Below, piece after piece: positions 10,940-24,281 of a stretch of DNA of 64,000 nt. A model generated the notes under the pieces. It did not search any database, was not told the DNA's origin, and was given only the letters and a program-made list of their open reading frames with translations. Within the stretch, counting starts at the first letter, position 1. Each line of letters opens with the position of its first letter. This DNA is from Azospirillum sp. (GTDB taxonomy: Bacteria > Pseudomonadota > Alphaproteobacteria > Azospirillales > Azospirillaceae). A program made the position numbers and the translations under genes. The stretch lies in the NCBI GenBank assembly GCA_027486405.1, contig JAIXPD010000014.1:83962-147961 (forward strand), read 5' to 3'.

Positions 10940-11416
10940 TCACATCGGAAACAGGGTCGTCAGCGGCATGTGGGCGCGGATGATCGGGGATTTCAAAACG
11001 ACGTAGCTGAAGTATTTGTCGATGCCGATGTCCATGTCGGTCAGCTTTTCCATGATCTCCTGATACTCGCCGATGCCGGACGTGACGAATTTCAGCATGT
11101 AGTCGTAGCCGCCGGACACCAGATGGCATTCCAGAAGCTGTTCGATCTTGCCGACGGCGGCCAGGAAACGGGCAAAGTCGATCTGCCGGTGGTTCTTCAG
11201 CGTCACCTCGGTGAAGACGGTCAGGGTCTGGCCCAGTTTGCTGACGTTGATCTGGGCCGTGTAGCCCTCGATGTAGCCTTCGGCCTGGAGCTTCTTCACC
11301 CGCATCAGGCAGGGGCTGGGCGACAGATTCACCAGCTCGGCCAACTCCACGTTGGTGATCCGGCCGTTCTTCTGGAGTTGGTGCAGGATCTTGATGTCGA
11401 TGCGGTCCAGCTTCAT
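10940..11416 (-). CDS. Lrp/AsnC family transcriptional regulator
   Basis: MKLDRIDIKILHQLQKNGRITNVELAELVNLSPSPCLMRVKKLQAEGYIEGY. Confidence 0.9.
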   Translation of the reverse strand: MKLDRIDIKILHQLQKNGRITNVELAELVNLSPSPCLMRVKKLQAEGYIEGYTAQINVSKLGQTLTVFTEVTLKNHRQIDFARFLAAVGKIEQLLECHLVSGGYDYMLKFVTSGIGEYQEIMEKLTDMDIGIDKYFSYVVLKSPIIRAHMPLTTLFPM

Positions 11417-11656
11417 CGGGAAACCCATCCGGTTCGGGGGGCGGGAAGGACAGCAGAAAATTCCGGCCTTAGACGATGGCCAGCTTACCACGCCGCCACC
11501 CGCTGTCGATGGTCGAGAAGCCTTTCTTCGGCAGAACAAAGCGTCAGGTGGCCGAAGAAGGACAGAACAATATGCTGTTGGATCGGCCAATGCAGCGCCC
11601 GCCGCCACGCCCGCCGTGGCTAGATGGGGGCAACGCCGAAACCGGAGACTCCGTCC

Positions 11657-12982
11657 ATGCCCGCGCCCTTGCAGACCATCGAATCCTCCTCGCGCCTTCC
11701 CGAACGCGCGGATGTCGTCGTGATCGGTGCCGGCATCGTCGGCGTGTGGACGGCCTACAGCCTGGCCCAACGCGGGCTGTCGGTGGCGCTGCTGGAAAAG
11801 GGGCGGGTCGGGGCCGAACAATCCAGCCGCAATTGGGGCTGGTGCCGCCAGCAGAACCGCGACGCGCGCGAACTGCCGATGGCCACCAAGAGCCTGGATC
11901 TGTGGGAACGCTTCGCCGCCGACAGCGGGGAGGACACCGGCTTCCGCCGCTGCGGCCTGCTCTATCTCAGCAACAACGACGAGGAGTTGGCTGGGTGGGC
12001 GCGCTGGCGCGATTTCGCCCGGACGGTCGGCGTCACCACCCACATGCTGAGCAGCGCCGAAGCCGCCGAACACGGCACGGCGACCGGCCAGTCCTGGAAG
12101 GGCGGCGTCTTCTCCCCGTCCGACGGCATCGCCGACCCCGCCCGCGCCGCCCCCGCCGTGGCGCGCGCCGTTATGAAGAAAGGCGGCACGGTGCATCAAA
12201 GCTGTGCGGCGCGCGGGCTGGAAACCACCGGCGGGCGGGTCAGCGCGGTCGTCACCGAACAGGGGACCATCCGCACCAAGGTGGTGGTGATGGCGGGCGG
12301 GGCCTGGGCGTCGTCCTTCTGCCATCAGATCGGCGTGCGCCTGCCGCTGGCCTCGATCCGCTCGTCGATCCTGTCGGTCGGCCCCAGCCCGTCCGGCCTG
12401 CCCGACGCCTTGCACACCGCCGCCGTGTCGATCACCCGGCGCGGCGACGGCGGCCACACGCTGGCGATCAGCGGGCGCGGGCGGGTCGATCCGACCTTTC
12501 AGCAACTCCGCTTCGCCCCGCAATTCCTGCCGATGTTCGCCCGGCGCTGGCGCAGCCTGATGCCCGGCGGGTTGGAGGGGCTGCGCTCCGGCCACGAAAC
12601 GCTGCGGCGCTGGCGGCTCGACCGTCCGACCCCGATGGAGCGGGTGCGCGTGCTCGACCCCGCCCCGGACCACAGCACCATCCGCCTGACCCACGAGCGC
12701 GCGGTGACGCTGCTGCCGGGGCTGAAGGACGCGCCGATCACCGCCGCCTGGGGCGGCTACATCGACAGCACGCCCGACGGCGTTCCCGCCATTGGCGAAA
12801 TCGACACGATGCCCGGCCTGATCCTGGCGGCGGGCTTCAGCGGCCACGGCTTTGGCATCGGCCCCGGGGCTGGGCATCTGATCGCCGACCTCATCACCGG
12901 CGCGCCCCCGATCGTCGATCCCCGCCCCTACCACCCCCGCCGCTTCGCCGGGTTCGCCGCCGGTCAGGTCGCCGATTTCTGA
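11657..12982 (+). CDS. FAD-dependent oxidoreductase (DAO family)
   Basis: ERADVVVIGAGIVGVWTAYSLAQRGLSVALLEKGRVGAEQSSRNWGWCRQQNRD. Confidence 0.85.
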   Translation: MPAPLQTIESSSRLPERADVVVIGAGIVGVWTAYSLAQRGLSVALLEKGRVGAEQSSRNWGWCRQQNRDARELPMATKSLDLWERFAADSGEDTGFRRCGLLYLSNNDEELAGWARWRDFARTVGVTTHMLSSAEAAEHGTATGQSWKGGVFSPSDGIADPARAAPAVARAVMKKGGTVHQSCAARGLETTGGRVSAVVTEQGTIRTKVVVMAGGAWASSFCHQIGVRLPLASIRSSILSVGPSPSGLPDALHTAAVSITRRGDGGHTLAISGRGRVDPTFQQLRFAPQFLPMFARRWRSLMPGGLEGLRSGHETLRRWRLDRPTPMERVRVLDPAPDHSTIRLTHERAVTLLPGLKDAPITAAWGGYIDSTPDGVPAIGEIDTMPGLILAAGFSGHGFGIGPGAGHLIADLITGAPPIVDPRPYHPRRFAGFAAGQVADF

Positions 12983-13085
12983 CGGATCGGCCCGCCGCAA
13001 GCGGGTGAAATAAATGTTTCCGGTCCTGCATCCGCCGCGCTAGGGTTGCGGTTCGGTTCCCCAGCGCGTTGCAAGGACCACAGGA

Positions 13086-13721
13086 ATGCCGACCACCACC
13101 GCCCATCCGTGCCCGCCGCTGGCGGACCCCGCCCTGATCGCCGCATTCCGCACCGCCCCGGTGGCGGTCATCAGCGACAATCTGCACCGGCTGCCCGGCG
13201 CGTCCGGGCTGCTGCCCCAGCACAAGGGCGGGGTGATGGTCGGGACCGCCCTGACGATCAAGACCCGTCCGGGCGACAATCTGGCGATCCACAAGGCGCT
13301 CGATCTGGTGCAGCCCGGTCATGTCCTGGTGGTGGACGGCGGCGGCGACCTCAGCCGCGCCCTGATCGGTGAAATCATCTGCGCCATCGCCCAATCGCGC
13401 GGGGCGGCGGGCATCGTCATCGACGGGGCGATCCGCGACGTGGCGACCATCCGCGCCGGGGATTTCCCCTGCTTCGCCCGGGGCATCAACCATCTCGGCC
13501 CCTACAAGGACGGCCCCGGTCACATCAACCTGCCGGTGACGGTCGGCGGGCTGGTGGTGCAGCCGGGCGACATCGTGGTCGGCGACGACGACGGCGTCAC
13601 CGCCTTCCCGCAGGCCGGGGCCGCCGAACTGTTGCAGGCGGTCCGCCAGCAGGAGCAGCGCGAGGCGGAGATCCTCGCCAGCATCCGCGAAGGCCGCTAC
13701 GTCGGGGCCTACGCCAAGTAA
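13086..13721 (+). CDS. RraA family protein
   Basis: VAVISDNLHRLPG, GHVLVVDGGGDLSRALIGEI, GIVIDGAIRDVATIRA motifs. Confidence 0.85.
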   Translation: MPTTTAHPCPPLADPALIAAFRTAPVAVISDNLHRLPGASGLLPQHKGGVMVGTALTIKTRPGDNLAIHKALDLVQPGHVLVVDGGGDLSRALIGEIICAIAQSRGAAGIVIDGAIRDVATIRAGDFPCFARGINHLGPYKDGPGHINLPVTVGGLVVQPGDIVVGDDDGVTAFPQAGAAELLQAVRQQEQREAEILASIREGRYVGAYAK

Positions 13722-13756
13722 CACCCTCCACTCCACCGCCACAGGACGCCCTCATC

Positions 13757-14671
13757 ATGCCGGAAGCCACCATGCCGGTGCTGACCGCCGCGCAGACCGC
13801 CGCCCTTCTGCCCTTCGGGCCGCTGTGCGCGACGCTGGCCGACACGGCGCGCGATTACGCCGCCGGGCGCATCACCGCCCCGGAACGGCAGGTGCTGCCG
13901 CTGCCGCAGGACGGCGTGTTGCTGTCGATGCCGGCCACCGCGTCGGACATCGCCATCCACAAGCTGGTGAACGTCTGCCCGACGAACGGCGGGCGCGGGT
14001 TGCCGACCATCCACGGCGTGGTCAGCCTGTTCGACGCCGTCACCGGCGCGCCGCTGATGGTGCTGGACGGCCCGACCGTGACCGGGCGGCGCACCGCCGC
14101 CGTCACCCTGCTGGCGATCCGCAAGCTGGCCCCGGCCCCGCTGACCCACGTCGCCCTGATCGGCGCGGGCAAGCAATCCTCCAGCCATGTGGAGGCGCTG
14201 GCCGCCCTGCATCCCGGCATCCGGGTGGACGTGCACACCCGCAGCCTGGACACCGCCGCCGCCTTCGTCGGCACCCACGCCGACAGCGGGCTGGATCTGC
14301 GCCCGGCCAGCGGCCCCATCGATCCGGCGGCCCAGGTCGTCGTCGCCCTGACCACCAGCCGCAGCCCGGTCTATGACGAGGCCCCGCGCCCCGACCGCCT
14401 GTTGATCGGCGTCGGTGCCTTCAAGGCGGAGATGGCGGAGTTCGGCCCGGTTCCGGTGCTGGGCAGCGACCTGTTCGTCGATGATCCGGCGGGCGGGCGG
14501 CACGAGGCCGGGGATCTGATCCAGGCCGGGGCCGATTGGACCACGGTCCGTTCGCTCGCCGACGCGCTGGATGGGCCGATCACGCCCGGCCGCGCCCGCC
14601 TGTTCAAAAGCGTGGGCTGCGCGGCCTGGGATCTCGCCGCCGCCCGCTGCGCGCTGTCCGTGCGGGGGTAA
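13757..14671 (+). CDS. Ornithine cyclodeaminase / mu-crystallin family protein
   Basis: GRRTAAVTLLAIRKLAPAPLTHVALIGAGKQSSSHVEALAAL; GVGAFKAEMAEF. Confidence 0.85.
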   Translation: MPEATMPVLTAAQTAALLPFGPLCATLADTARDYAAGRITAPERQVLPLPQDGVLLSMPATASDIAIHKLVNVCPTNGGRGLPTIHGVVSLFDAVTGAPLMVLDGPTVTGRRTAAVTLLAIRKLAPAPLTHVALIGAGKQSSSHVEALAALHPGIRVDVHTRSLDTAAAFVGTHADSGLDLRPASGPIDPAAQVVVALTTSRSPVYDEAPRPDRLLIGVGAFKAEMAEFGPVPVLGSDLFVDDPAGGRHEAGDLIQAGADWTTVRSLADALDGPITPGRARLFKSVGCAAWDLAAARCALSVRG

Positions 14672-14674
14672 CGC

Positions 14675-15373
14675 CTACTCCGGCGCGCGCAGGCGATAGC
14701 CGACGCCGGTTTCGGTCAGGATGTGGTGGGGCCGCTCGGGATCGGGTTCGATCTTCTGGCGCAGTTGGCGGATGTAGATGCGCAGATACTGCACGTCGGT
14801 GTCGCCGCCCCACACCTCCTTCAAAATGAAGCGGTGGGTCAGCACCTTGCCCGCGTGGGCCACCAGCAGCCGCAACAGGTCGTATTCGCGCGGCGACAGC
14901 TTCACCTCCGCCCCTTGAGCGGTCACGATCCGGCGGACCAGATCGACCGACAAAGCGCCGCTGCGGAACAACGGGCGTTCGCCCTGCTGTTGCAGGCGGT
15001 GGCGCAGGGCGGTGCGGATGCGGGCCAGCAGTTCATCCATGCCAAAGGGCTTGGTCACGTAATCGTCGGCCCCGAGATCGAGCGCCTCGACCTTTCCGGC
15101 CTCGTCGGCGCGGCTCGACAGCACAATGATCGGCAGGGTGGCCCCGTCGCCGCGCAGACGACGGATCACCTCCAACCCATCGACCCCCGGCAGGCCAAGG
15201 TCGAGCACCAACAGGTCGGGCGCGCGCCGCCGCACCTCCGCCAGGGCGGCGTCACCATCCTCGGCCTCCACCACCTCATAGCCCTGGGCCGACAGGCTGG
15301 TGCGCAGAAAGCGGCGGATCGGCGGTTCGTCGTCCACCACCAGGACGCGGCGGGGGATCGCTTCGGATTTCAT
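14675..15373 (-). CDS. kdpE: Two-component response regulator KdpE
   Basis: [26 protein letters not shown] plus winged-helix C-terminus; adjacent to kdpD. Confidence 0.93.
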   Translation of the reverse strand: MKSEAIPRRVLVVDDEPPIRRFLRTSLSAQGYEVVEAEDGDAALAEVRRRAPDLLVLDLGLPGVDGLEVIRRLRGDGATLPIIVLSSRADEAGKVEALDLGADDYVTKPFGMDELLARIRTALRHRLQQQGERPLFRSGALSVDLVRRIVTAQGAEVKLSPREYDLLRLLVAHAGKVLTHRFILKEVWGGDTDVQYLRIYIRQLRQKIEPDPERPHHILTETGVGYRLRAPE

Positions 15374-18090
15374 GACTCTGGTTCCTCCAACCCCGGCATC
15401 GCGGGCGCGGCGGGCAGGCGGAGGGTGAAGACGGCCCCCTTGCGGTCGGTGCGGTTGGCGGCGGTGATGGTCCCGCCCATCGCCTCGACAAAGCCCCGGC
15501 AGATCGCCAGCCCCAGCCCGGTCCCCGCCCGCTGGCGGTCCTGGGCGTGGACACGATAGAACGGGTCGAAGATGCGTTCCAGGTCTTCCGGCGGCACGCC
15601 GTCCCCCTCGTCCAGCACCTCCACCCGCACCCGCTGCCCATCCGCCTCCGCGTTGGCCCGCACGGTGATGCGCGACCCGGCGGGGGCGTATTTCCCGGCG
15701 TTGTCCAGCAGGTTGAAAAGCGCCTGTTCGACCAGCACGGCGTCGATGGCGACCATCGGCAGGTCGGGGGCCAGCTCCATCGCCGTCCGGTGTCCGGCCA
15801 GGATGCGGCCCACCCGGTCCAGCGCGCCGCCGACCACGTCGGCCAGATCGACGGCGTCGGCGCGCGGCCGGATCGCCCCGGATTCCAGGCGGGTCATGTC
15901 GAGCAGATTGGCGATGAAGCGGTTGAGCCGCTCCGCCTCCTCCTGGATGGTCGCGGCCAGTTCCAACCGCGAATCCTCGTCCAGCATCGGGCCATAGCTT
16001 CTGAGGCTGGTCGCCGATCCCAGGATGGAGGCCAGCGGCGTGCGCAGATCGTGGGAGATGGAGGTCAGCAGCGCCGAGCGCAACCGTTCGGTTTCCGCCG
16101 CCAGCCGGGCGCGGTCCACATCCTCGGCCAGCGTCACCCGTTCGATCGCCAAAGCGGCCTGGTCGATCAGCGCGTCGAGCAAGCGGCGTTGATCCGGCGT
16201 CAGCAGGCTGCCCGCGCCCGAACGGCCACCACCGGTGTCGATGCCGACCACCCCCACCAGCCCGCGCCCGGTGCGCATCGGCAGGAACAACCATTTCGCC
16301 CCCGGCAGCGTGTCGGCCCCGCGCCCGGTCGCCCGGTTGTTCTCCCACGCCCAGACGGCGGCGGCCAGATCGGCGTCCTCGATCACGTCTTCGGGCGGGT
16401 ATCCGGCGCGCACGGCCACGCTGTCGCCGTCGGGCAGCAGCAGCACGACATGGACCTTCAGCATCGCCGCGATCTGATAGGCGGTGGCCCACAGCAGATC
16501 GTCCATGGTGACGACCCCGGCCAGCTTGCGGCTGAAGAGATAGAGATCCTCGGTGGTTTTCACCCGCGCCCGCGCCGTCACCGCCTGCGCCCGCACCCGC
16601 GCCGTCAGGTTGCTGGCGATCACCGCCACCACGGCGAAGACGAACAGCGCGACGATGTTTTCGGGATCGGAGATGGTGAAGGTGTAGAGCGGTGGCAGGA
16701 AAAAGTAATTGAAGGCCAACACGCTGGCCACGCAGGCGAACAGCGACGGCCCCAGCCCGCCGGTGACGGCGCTGGCCAGCACGGCGGTGAGGAAGACCAA
16801 CGCCATGTTGTTGAGCGCCATCACTTGGTGCAGCCCCACCCCCACCCCCAGCGCGGCGGCCACGTAACCGGCCGCCGCCAGGAACGGCCCCCAGCGCAGC
16901 CCGCCGCGCGCCGACGGCGCGGTCTTCACCGTCTTGGCCGGAATCGGATCGGCGGCGGTGGCGGCGATGACGTGCACGCTGATGTCGCCCGCCCGCCGGA
17001 TCAGGCTGTGCGCCACCGACCCGCGCAGCAGTTCCGCCCAGCGCGAGCGGCGGGATTTGGCGATCACGATGTGCGTCACGTTGGTGGCGCGGGCGTGCTC
17101 CACCACCGTTTCGGCCACATCGCGACCCGGGACCGTCACCGCCTCGCCGCCCAGCCGTTCGACCAGACGCAGCGTGTCGGCGATGCGGTCGCGGTCGGCC
17201 TCGCTCAGGCGCAGGGCGCGGCTGGTTTCGACATGGATCGCCCCCCAGCGGGCGCGCAGCCGTTCGGCCTGACGGCGGGCGTACCGGACCAGCGCCGCGC
17301 CGGTCGCGTCCTCGTTCACGCACACCAGCAGCCGTTCCCCCGCCGCCCACGGCCCGGAAATGGCGTGGGCCTGCATGTGGGTGAGCAGTTGGTCGTCCAC
17401 CCGTTCGGCCGTGCGGCGCAGCGCCAGTTCGCGCAGCGCCGTCAGGTTGCCGGGGGAGAAGTAATGCCGGATCGCCCGTTCCGCCGTGCGCGGCAGATAG
17501 ATTTTCCCCTGTTGCAAACGCTGGATCAGATCGTCCGGGGTGATGTCGATCACCTCGATGTCGTCGGCGCGGTCCACGATGGAATCGGGCACGGTTTCCC
17601 GCACCCGCACGCGGGTGATCTTGGCGACGACGTCGTTCAGGCTTTCGACATGCTGGATGTTCAGGGTGCTGTAGACGTCGATCCCGGCGGCCAGCAGCTC
17701 TTCCACATCCTGGTAACGCTTGGCGTGGCGGCAGCCGGGGGCGTTGGTGTGGGCCAGCTCGTCCACCAGGACGATGGCGGGCCGCCGGGCCAGGATGGCG
17801 TCCAAATCCATCTCGTCCAGCCCGTGGCCCTTGTGATCCACCCGGCGGCGCGGGACGATCTCCAGCCCGGCGACCAGCGCCTCCGTCTCCTTGCGCCCGT
17901 GGGTTTCGACCACACCGACGACGATGTCCGCCCCGTCCCGGCGCTTGGCCTGGGCGGTTTGCAGCATCTCATAGGTCTTGCCGACACCGGGTGCGGCCCC
18001 CAGGAAAATCTTGAGCCGCCCGCGCGCCTCCCTTGCGGCCTGACGCAGCAACGCGTCGGGCGAGGGGCGGCTGTTGCGGTCCTCGATCAT
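15370..18090 (-). CDS. kdpD: Sensor histidine kinase KdpD
   Basis: [23 protein letters not shown]...[11 protein letters not shown]...[20 protein letters not shown]. Confidence 0.96.
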   Translation of the reverse strand: MIEDRNSRPSPDALLRQAAREARGRLKIFLGAAPGVGKTYEMLQTAQAKRRDGADIVVGVVETHGRKETEALVAGLEIVPRRRVDHKGHGLDEMDLDAILARRPAIVLVDELAHTNAPGCRHAKRYQDVEELLAAGIDVYSTLNIQHVESLNDVVAKITRVRVRETVPDSIVDRADDIEVIDITPDDLIQRLQQGKIYLPRTAERAIRHYFSPGNLTALRELALRRTAERVDDQLLTHMQAHAISGPWAAGERLLVCVNEDATGAALVRYARRQAERLRARWGAIHVETSRALRLSEADRDRIADTLRLVERLGGEAVTVPGRDVAETVVEHARATNVTHIVIAKSRRSRWAELLRGSVAHSLIRRAGDISVHVIAATAADPIPAKTVKTAPSARGGLRWGPFLAAAGYVAAALGVGVGLHQVMALNNMALVFLTAVLASAVTGGLGPSLFACVASVLAFNYFFLPPLYTFTISDPENIVALFVFAVVAVIASNLTARVRAQAVTARARVKTTEDLYLFSRKLAGVVTMDDLLWATAYQIAAMLKVHVVLLLPDGDSVAVRAGYPPEDVIEDADLAAAVWAWENNRATGRGADTLPGAKWLFLPMRTGRGLVGVVGIDTGGGRSGAGSLLTPDQRRLLDALIDQAALAIERVTLAEDVDRARLAAETERLRSALLTSISHDLRTPLASILGSATSLRSYGPMLDEDSRLELAATIQEEAERLNRFIANLLDMTRLESGAIRPRADAVDLADVVGGALDRVGRILAGHRTAMELAPDLPMVAIDAVLVEQALFNLLDNAGKYAPAGSRITVRANAEADGQRVRVEVLDEGDGVPPEDLERIFDPFYRVHAQDRQRAGTGLGLAICRGFVEAMGGTITAANRTDRKGAVFTLRLPAAPAMPGLEEPES

Positions 18091-18123
18091 CCCGGTGCCT
18101 TTCGAACCATGGTCCCTCTATCC

Positions 18124-18747
18124 CTAACGGCCCGCCGCCGTCTTGTCCAAGGCAAGCTGGTCCAACGCCAGATTGAGCGCCAGGACGTTGACCGTCGGTT
18201 CCCCCAGAAACCCCAGCGCGCGCGGGGCGGTGGTGGCGGCGACCAGACGGCGCAGCGCCTCCTCGCTCATCCCGCGCGCCTTGGCGACGCGCGGGATCTG
18301 GAAATCGGCGGCGGCGGGCGACAGATCGGGGTCGAGGCCGCTGGCCGACGCCGTGACCAGCTCCACCGGCACCGGAACGCCGGGATTCTCCGCCTTCAGC
18401 CGCTCGACGTCGGCCTGCACCCGCTCGACCAGCGCCTTGGCGGTCGGGCCGAGGTTGGATCCCATCGAGTTGCTGGCGTTGTAGGGGGCGGCCACGGTCT
18501 TCGTCGCGTCCGCCGGATCGGCGGCGGTGGTGGCCGACGGGCGCGGCTGGAAATAGCCCGGCCCGGTGACGGCTTGGCCGATCAGGGCGGAGCCGACGAC
18601 CACGCCGTTCCGTTCGATCAGGCTGCCGTTGGCCTGCCGGGGAAACACCGCTTGCGCCACCCCGGTGACGGCCAGCGGATAGGCCAGCCCGGTGATGATG
18701 GTCAGCGCGGCGGTCAGCACCAGCGCCGGACGCAGTTCCTTCAACAT
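18124..18747 (-). CDS. kdpC: K+-transporting ATPase subunit C
   Basis: [43 protein letters not shown]. Confidence 0.95.
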   Translation of the reverse strand: MLKELRPALVLTAALTIITGLAYPLAVTGVAQAVFPRQANGSLIERNGVVVGSALIGQAVTGPGYFQPRPSATTAADPADATKTVAAPYNASNSMGSNLGPTAKALVERVQADVERLKAENPGVPVPVELVTASASGLDPDLSPAAADFQIPRVAKARGMSEEALRRLVAATTAPRALGFLGEPTVNVLALNLALDQLALDKTAAGR

Positions 18748-18761
18748 GATGTCCAATCCCC

Positions 18762-20873
<2,112 letters not shown>

Positions 20874-20887
20874 GGACGGCGTTCCGA

Positions 20888-22597
20888 TCAGAAAAGGGTT
20901 CCGGCGGTCATCGCCAGATGCTCGACGATGGGGCCAAGGGCCAGGGCCGGGAAAAAGGTCAGGCCGCCAACGATCAGGATGACGCCGACCAGCAGGCCGA
21001 CGAACAGCCCGTCATGGGTGGGAAAGCTGCCCGCCGACGCGGGCGCGCGGGTCTTGGCCGCCAGCGATCCGGCGATGGCCAGCATCGGCACGATCACGAA
21101 GAAGCGCCCGACCAGCATCCCGACCCCAAGCGTCAGGTTGTACCAAAGCGTGTTGCCGCTCAGCCCGGCAAAGGCGCTGCCGTTGTTGGCCGCCGCCGAG
21201 ACATAGGCGTACAGCGCCTCGGAAAAGCCGTGCGGCCCGGCGTTGGCCATGGACGCGGTTCCGGTGTCCAGCACCACCGCCACGGCGGTCCAGCCCAGCA
21301 TCATCACCGGCAGGCACAGCACGGCGAGCATGGTCATCTTGACCTCCTTGCCCTCCAGCTTCTTGCCCAGATATTCGGGCGTGCGCCCCACCATCAGACC
21401 GGCGATGAACAGCGCGATGATGGCGAACAGCAGCATGCCGTACAGACCGGCCCCGACGCCGCCGATGATGATCTCGCCCAGCATCATGTTCACCATCGGG
21501 ATCATCCCGCCCAACGGCATGAAGCTGTCGTGCATGGCGTTGACCGCGCCGCAGGACGCCGCCGTGGTGACGGTGGCGAACAGGGCCGACGCGGCGATGC
21601 CGAACCGGGTTTCCTTGCCCTCCATGTTGCCCGCCAGCCCATCCACGCCCAGGGCGGCAAAGGCCGGGTTGGCCTGCGCCTCCGCCCAATAGGCGACGGA
21701 CACACCGGCGACGAACAGCACGCCCATGGCGGCCAGAATGGCCCAGCCCTGGCGCTCGTCCCCGACCATGCGGCCGAACAGGTTGGTCAGCCCGGCCCCC
21801 AGCGCGAAGATGGACAGCATCTGCACCAGATTGGTCAACGCGTTGGGGTTTTCGAACGGGTGGGCGGAGTTGGCGTTGAAGAAGCCGCCACCGTTGGTCC
21901 CCAGCATCTTGATCGCCTCCTGCGAGGCGACCGGCCCCAGGGCAATCGTCTGCGTGGCCCCTTCCAGCGTCGTGGCGTCCACCGCCCCGGCCAGCGTCTG
22001 CGGCACCCCCTGCCACACCAGGAACAGGGCGTAGACCAGGCACAACGGCACCAGGACGTGCAGCGTGCAGCGGGTCAGATCGACCCAGAAATTGCCGATG
22101 CTGCGGGCGGAGCTGCGGGCAAAACCGCGCACCAGCGCCACGGCCAGCGCGATGCCGACCGCCGCCGACAGGAAATTCTGCACCGTCAGCCCGGTCATCT
22201 GCACCAGATGGCCCATGGTGCTTTCGCCGCCGTAATTCTGCCAGTTGGTGTTGGTGGTGAAGCTGACCGCCGTGTTGAAGGCCAGATCGGCGGGCACGTT
22301 CGCCATGCCCTGCGGGTTCAGCGGCAGCACCGCTTGCAGCCGTTGCATGGCGTAGAGCAACAGCAGGCTGACCGCGCTGAACAGCAGTGCGGACACCGCG
22401 TAGGACACCCAATGCTGTTCGCGGTCGGCCTCCACCCCGGCCAGCCGGTACAGCGCGCGTTCCACCGGGTCCAGCAGCGGCGACAGCGGGGTGCGCCCGC
22501 CGGTGAAGACCCGCGTCATGAATCCGCCCAGCGGCCGCGCCAGCGCGACCACCAGAGCGATGAACACCAGAATTTGAATCCAGCCATTGACGGTCAT
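20888..22597 (-). CDS. kdpA: K+-transporting ATPase subunit A
   Basis: [39 protein letters not shown]. Confidence 0.97.
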   Translation of the reverse strand: MTVNGWIQILVFIALVVALARPLGGFMTRVFTGGRTPLSPLLDPVERALYRLAGVEADREQHWVSYAVSALLFSAVSLLLLYAMQRLQAVLPLNPQGMANVPADLAFNTAVSFTTNTNWQNYGGESTMGHLVQMTGLTVQNFLSAAVGIALAVALVRGFARSSARSIGNFWVDLTRCTLHVLVPLCLVYALFLVWQGVPQTLAGAVDATTLEGATQTIALGPVASQEAIKMLGTNGGGFFNANSAHPFENPNALTNLVQMLSIFALGAGLTNLFGRMVGDERQGWAILAAMGVLFVAGVSVAYWAEAQANPAFAALGVDGLAGNMEGKETRFGIAASALFATVTTAASCGAVNAMHDSFMPLGGMIPMVNMMLGEIIIGGVGAGLYGMLLFAIIALFIAGLMVGRTPEYLGKKLEGKEVKMTMLAVLCLPVMMLGWTAVAVVLDTGTASMANAGPHGFSEALYAYVSAAANNGSAFAGLSGNTLWYNLTLGVGMLVGRFFVIVPMLAIAGSLAAKTRAPASAGSFPTHDGLFVGLLVGVILIVGGLTFFPALALGPIVEHLAMTAGTLF

Positions 22598-22609
22598 CGG
22601 ATCGACTCC

Positions 22610-22699
22610 TCAAAACCGTTCGGGGCGGATCAGGGCGTAGACGAGATACGCCAGCAAACCGGCGGTCACGAGACCGGCCAGCGCGCAATCGAAGGTCAT
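22610..22699 (-). CDS. kdpF: K+-transporting ATPase subunit F (29 aa)
   Basis: MTFDCALAGLVTAGLLAYLVYALIRPERF immediately upstream of kdpA. Confidence 0.88.
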   Translation of the reverse strand: MTFDCALAGLVTAGLLAYLVYALIRPERF

Positions 22700-22709
22700 G
22701 GATGCCCCC

Positions 22710-22793
22710 TCACAGCCGGTCGCAGGCGTGAACATAGGCGATGGCCCCGGCGAAAAACCCCACGGTGATCGCCAGGACGAGCAGGTCGAGCAT
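22710..22793 (-). CDS. 27-aa single-TM small protein upstream of kdpF
   Basis: MLDLLVLAITVGFFAGAIAYVHACDRL; same strand, 10 bp upstream of kdpF. Confidence 0.6.
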   Translation of the reverse strand: MLDLLVLAITVGFFAGAIAYVHACDRL

Positions 22794-22975
22794 GGTCGTC
22801 TCCCAATTGAAACGGCCCCGCCCCCGATGGAGGACAGGCCGTTCGACCCACCGACGATGCGCCGCAACCGCGTATAGATTCGAGAGGGGGTGAACGCCGC
22901 CCGGCGTATAGGCGGCGTATATGCCCGGCGTTGATGCCGCCGGGGCCAGACCATGGCGCATGCCGTTCGCACTGG

Positions 22976-23308
22976 GGCCTATCCCCACGCATGTGGGGGA
23001 AACGATCCGCTGCCCACCGCCGCCTATCCCTGGTGCGGTCTATCCCCACGCATGTGGGGGAAACCAACTCCTTCGACCCTGTCACTCGACCGGCTCAGGT
23101 CTATCCCCACGCATGTGGGGGAAACAGCCTGCTGATGAGCGGTGCCAAGCGCTTCGAAGGTCTATCCCCACGCATGTGGGGGAAACGCCTTTTCACCAGG
23201 ATGGAAAATCATGATCAAGGGTCTATCCCCACGCATGTGGGGGAAACGAATTCCGCCGCCACCAGCAAATGCGCCCGGAAGGTCTATCCCCACGCATGTG
23301 GGGGAAAC
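22976..23308 (-). CRISPR. Type I-E CRISPR array 1: 6 repeats (28 nt), 5 spacers (33 nt), period 61; transcribed leftward
   Basis: Repeat GGTCTATCCCCACGCATGTGGGGGAAAC on + strand (transcript sense GTTTCCCCCACATGCGTGGGGATAGACC) at 22976, 23037, 23098, 23159, 23220, 23281; leader-distal copy (22976) has a mismatch. Confidence 0.98.
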
Positions 23309-23390
23309 TCTGTCCTCTAACTCCCTGCAAAAATTCACTTGTTCAAGATCCTTGAGGGGAATAGTATCGCATCAATTCTCCTTTTGCGAG
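23309..23390 (-). promoter_or_regulatory. Leader of CRISPR array 1, lying between array and cas1
   Basis: Minus-strand CTCGCAAAAGGAGAA...CTCAAGGATCTTGAACAAGTGAATTTTTGCA...ACAGA matches array 2 leader in blocks. Confidence 0.85.
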
Positions 23391-23399
23391 TGGAATTTC

Positions 23400-24263
23400 A
23401 TGCTGAAAGGGCGGTTGGGGTTGGAGACGGCGCGGGTGCCGCACGCTGACCGCCATGGCCTGATCGGGTTGTCGCGTGGGGCGTTGACGGTGGAGCGTGG
23501 CTGTTTGCGCTTTGCGACCGCCGGGGGGCCGGATCTGCCCGCCGGGTGTTACGACATCCCCTATCAGGGCATCAGCCTGATCCTGTTGGGGCCGGGCAGC
23601 ACGGTCAGCCACGACGCGTTGCGCCTGATGGCGCGCCACGGGACCGGCTTGGCGGCGGTGGGGGATGACGGGGTTCGGGCCTACACCGCTCCGCCGCTGG
23701 GCGCGGATGACAGCGTGATCGCGCGGCGGCAGGCGCGGGTGTGGGCCGACACCGACGCGCGCCTGTCCATCGCCCGCCGCCTGTACGCCTGGCGGCTGGG
23801 GGAGGTGCTGCCGCACCAGGACATCGCCGTTTTGCGCGGGATCGAAGGCGCGCGGATGAAGGAAACCTATCGGCTGATCGCCAAGCGGTACGGCGTGGTC
23901 TGGGACGGGCGGCGGTACGACCGGGCCAACCCCAACGCCGCCGACGCGCCGAACCAGGCGATCAACCACGCCGCCACGGCGGTGGAGGCGGCGGCGGCTC
24001 TGGCCGTGGCGGCCACCGCCGCCGTGCCGCAATTGGGCTTCATCCACGAGGATTCGGCCAACGCCTTCACCCTGGACATCGCCGATCTGTATCGCGACCA
24101 GATGACCCTGCCCATCGCCTTCCAGGCGGTGAAGGCGGCGGAAAAGGAGCCGACCGTTCCGTTGGAACGGCATGTGCGCCGCATCGCCGGGCGTGCCTTT
24201 CGCGACGATGGGCTGATCCCCGCCATGATCGACCGAATCAAATCCCTGTTTGACGCCGCCTGA
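23400..24263 (+). CDS. cas1: Cas1e integrase
   Basis: MLKGRLGLETARVPHADRHGLIGLSRGALTVERG... GARMKETYRLIAKRYGVVWDGRRYD...NAADAPNQAINHAATAVEAAA; beside cas2. Confidence 0.95.
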   Translation: MLKGRLGLETARVPHADRHGLIGLSRGALTVERGCLRFATAGGPDLPAGCYDIPYQGISLILLGPGSTVSHDALRLMARHGTGLAAVGDDGVRAYTAPPLGADDSVIARRQARVWADTDARLSIARRLYAWRLGEVLPHQDIAVLRGIEGARMKETYRLIAKRYGVVWDGRRYDRANPNAADAPNQAINHAATAVEAAAALAVAATAAVPQLGFIHEDSANAFTLDIADLYRDQMTLPIAFQAVKAAEKEPTVPLERHVRRIAGRAFRDDGLIPAMIDRIKSLFDAA

Positions 24264-24281
24264 CGGGAAGGGCCGCCGATC

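Noticed and set aside
22921-23320. ORFs translating through array 1 (YPHACGGN / SPRMWGK / IPTHVGET repeats)
   Set aside because: Each is a frame of the CRISPR repeat; 61-bp periodicity and non-homologous spacers show they are spurious proteins.
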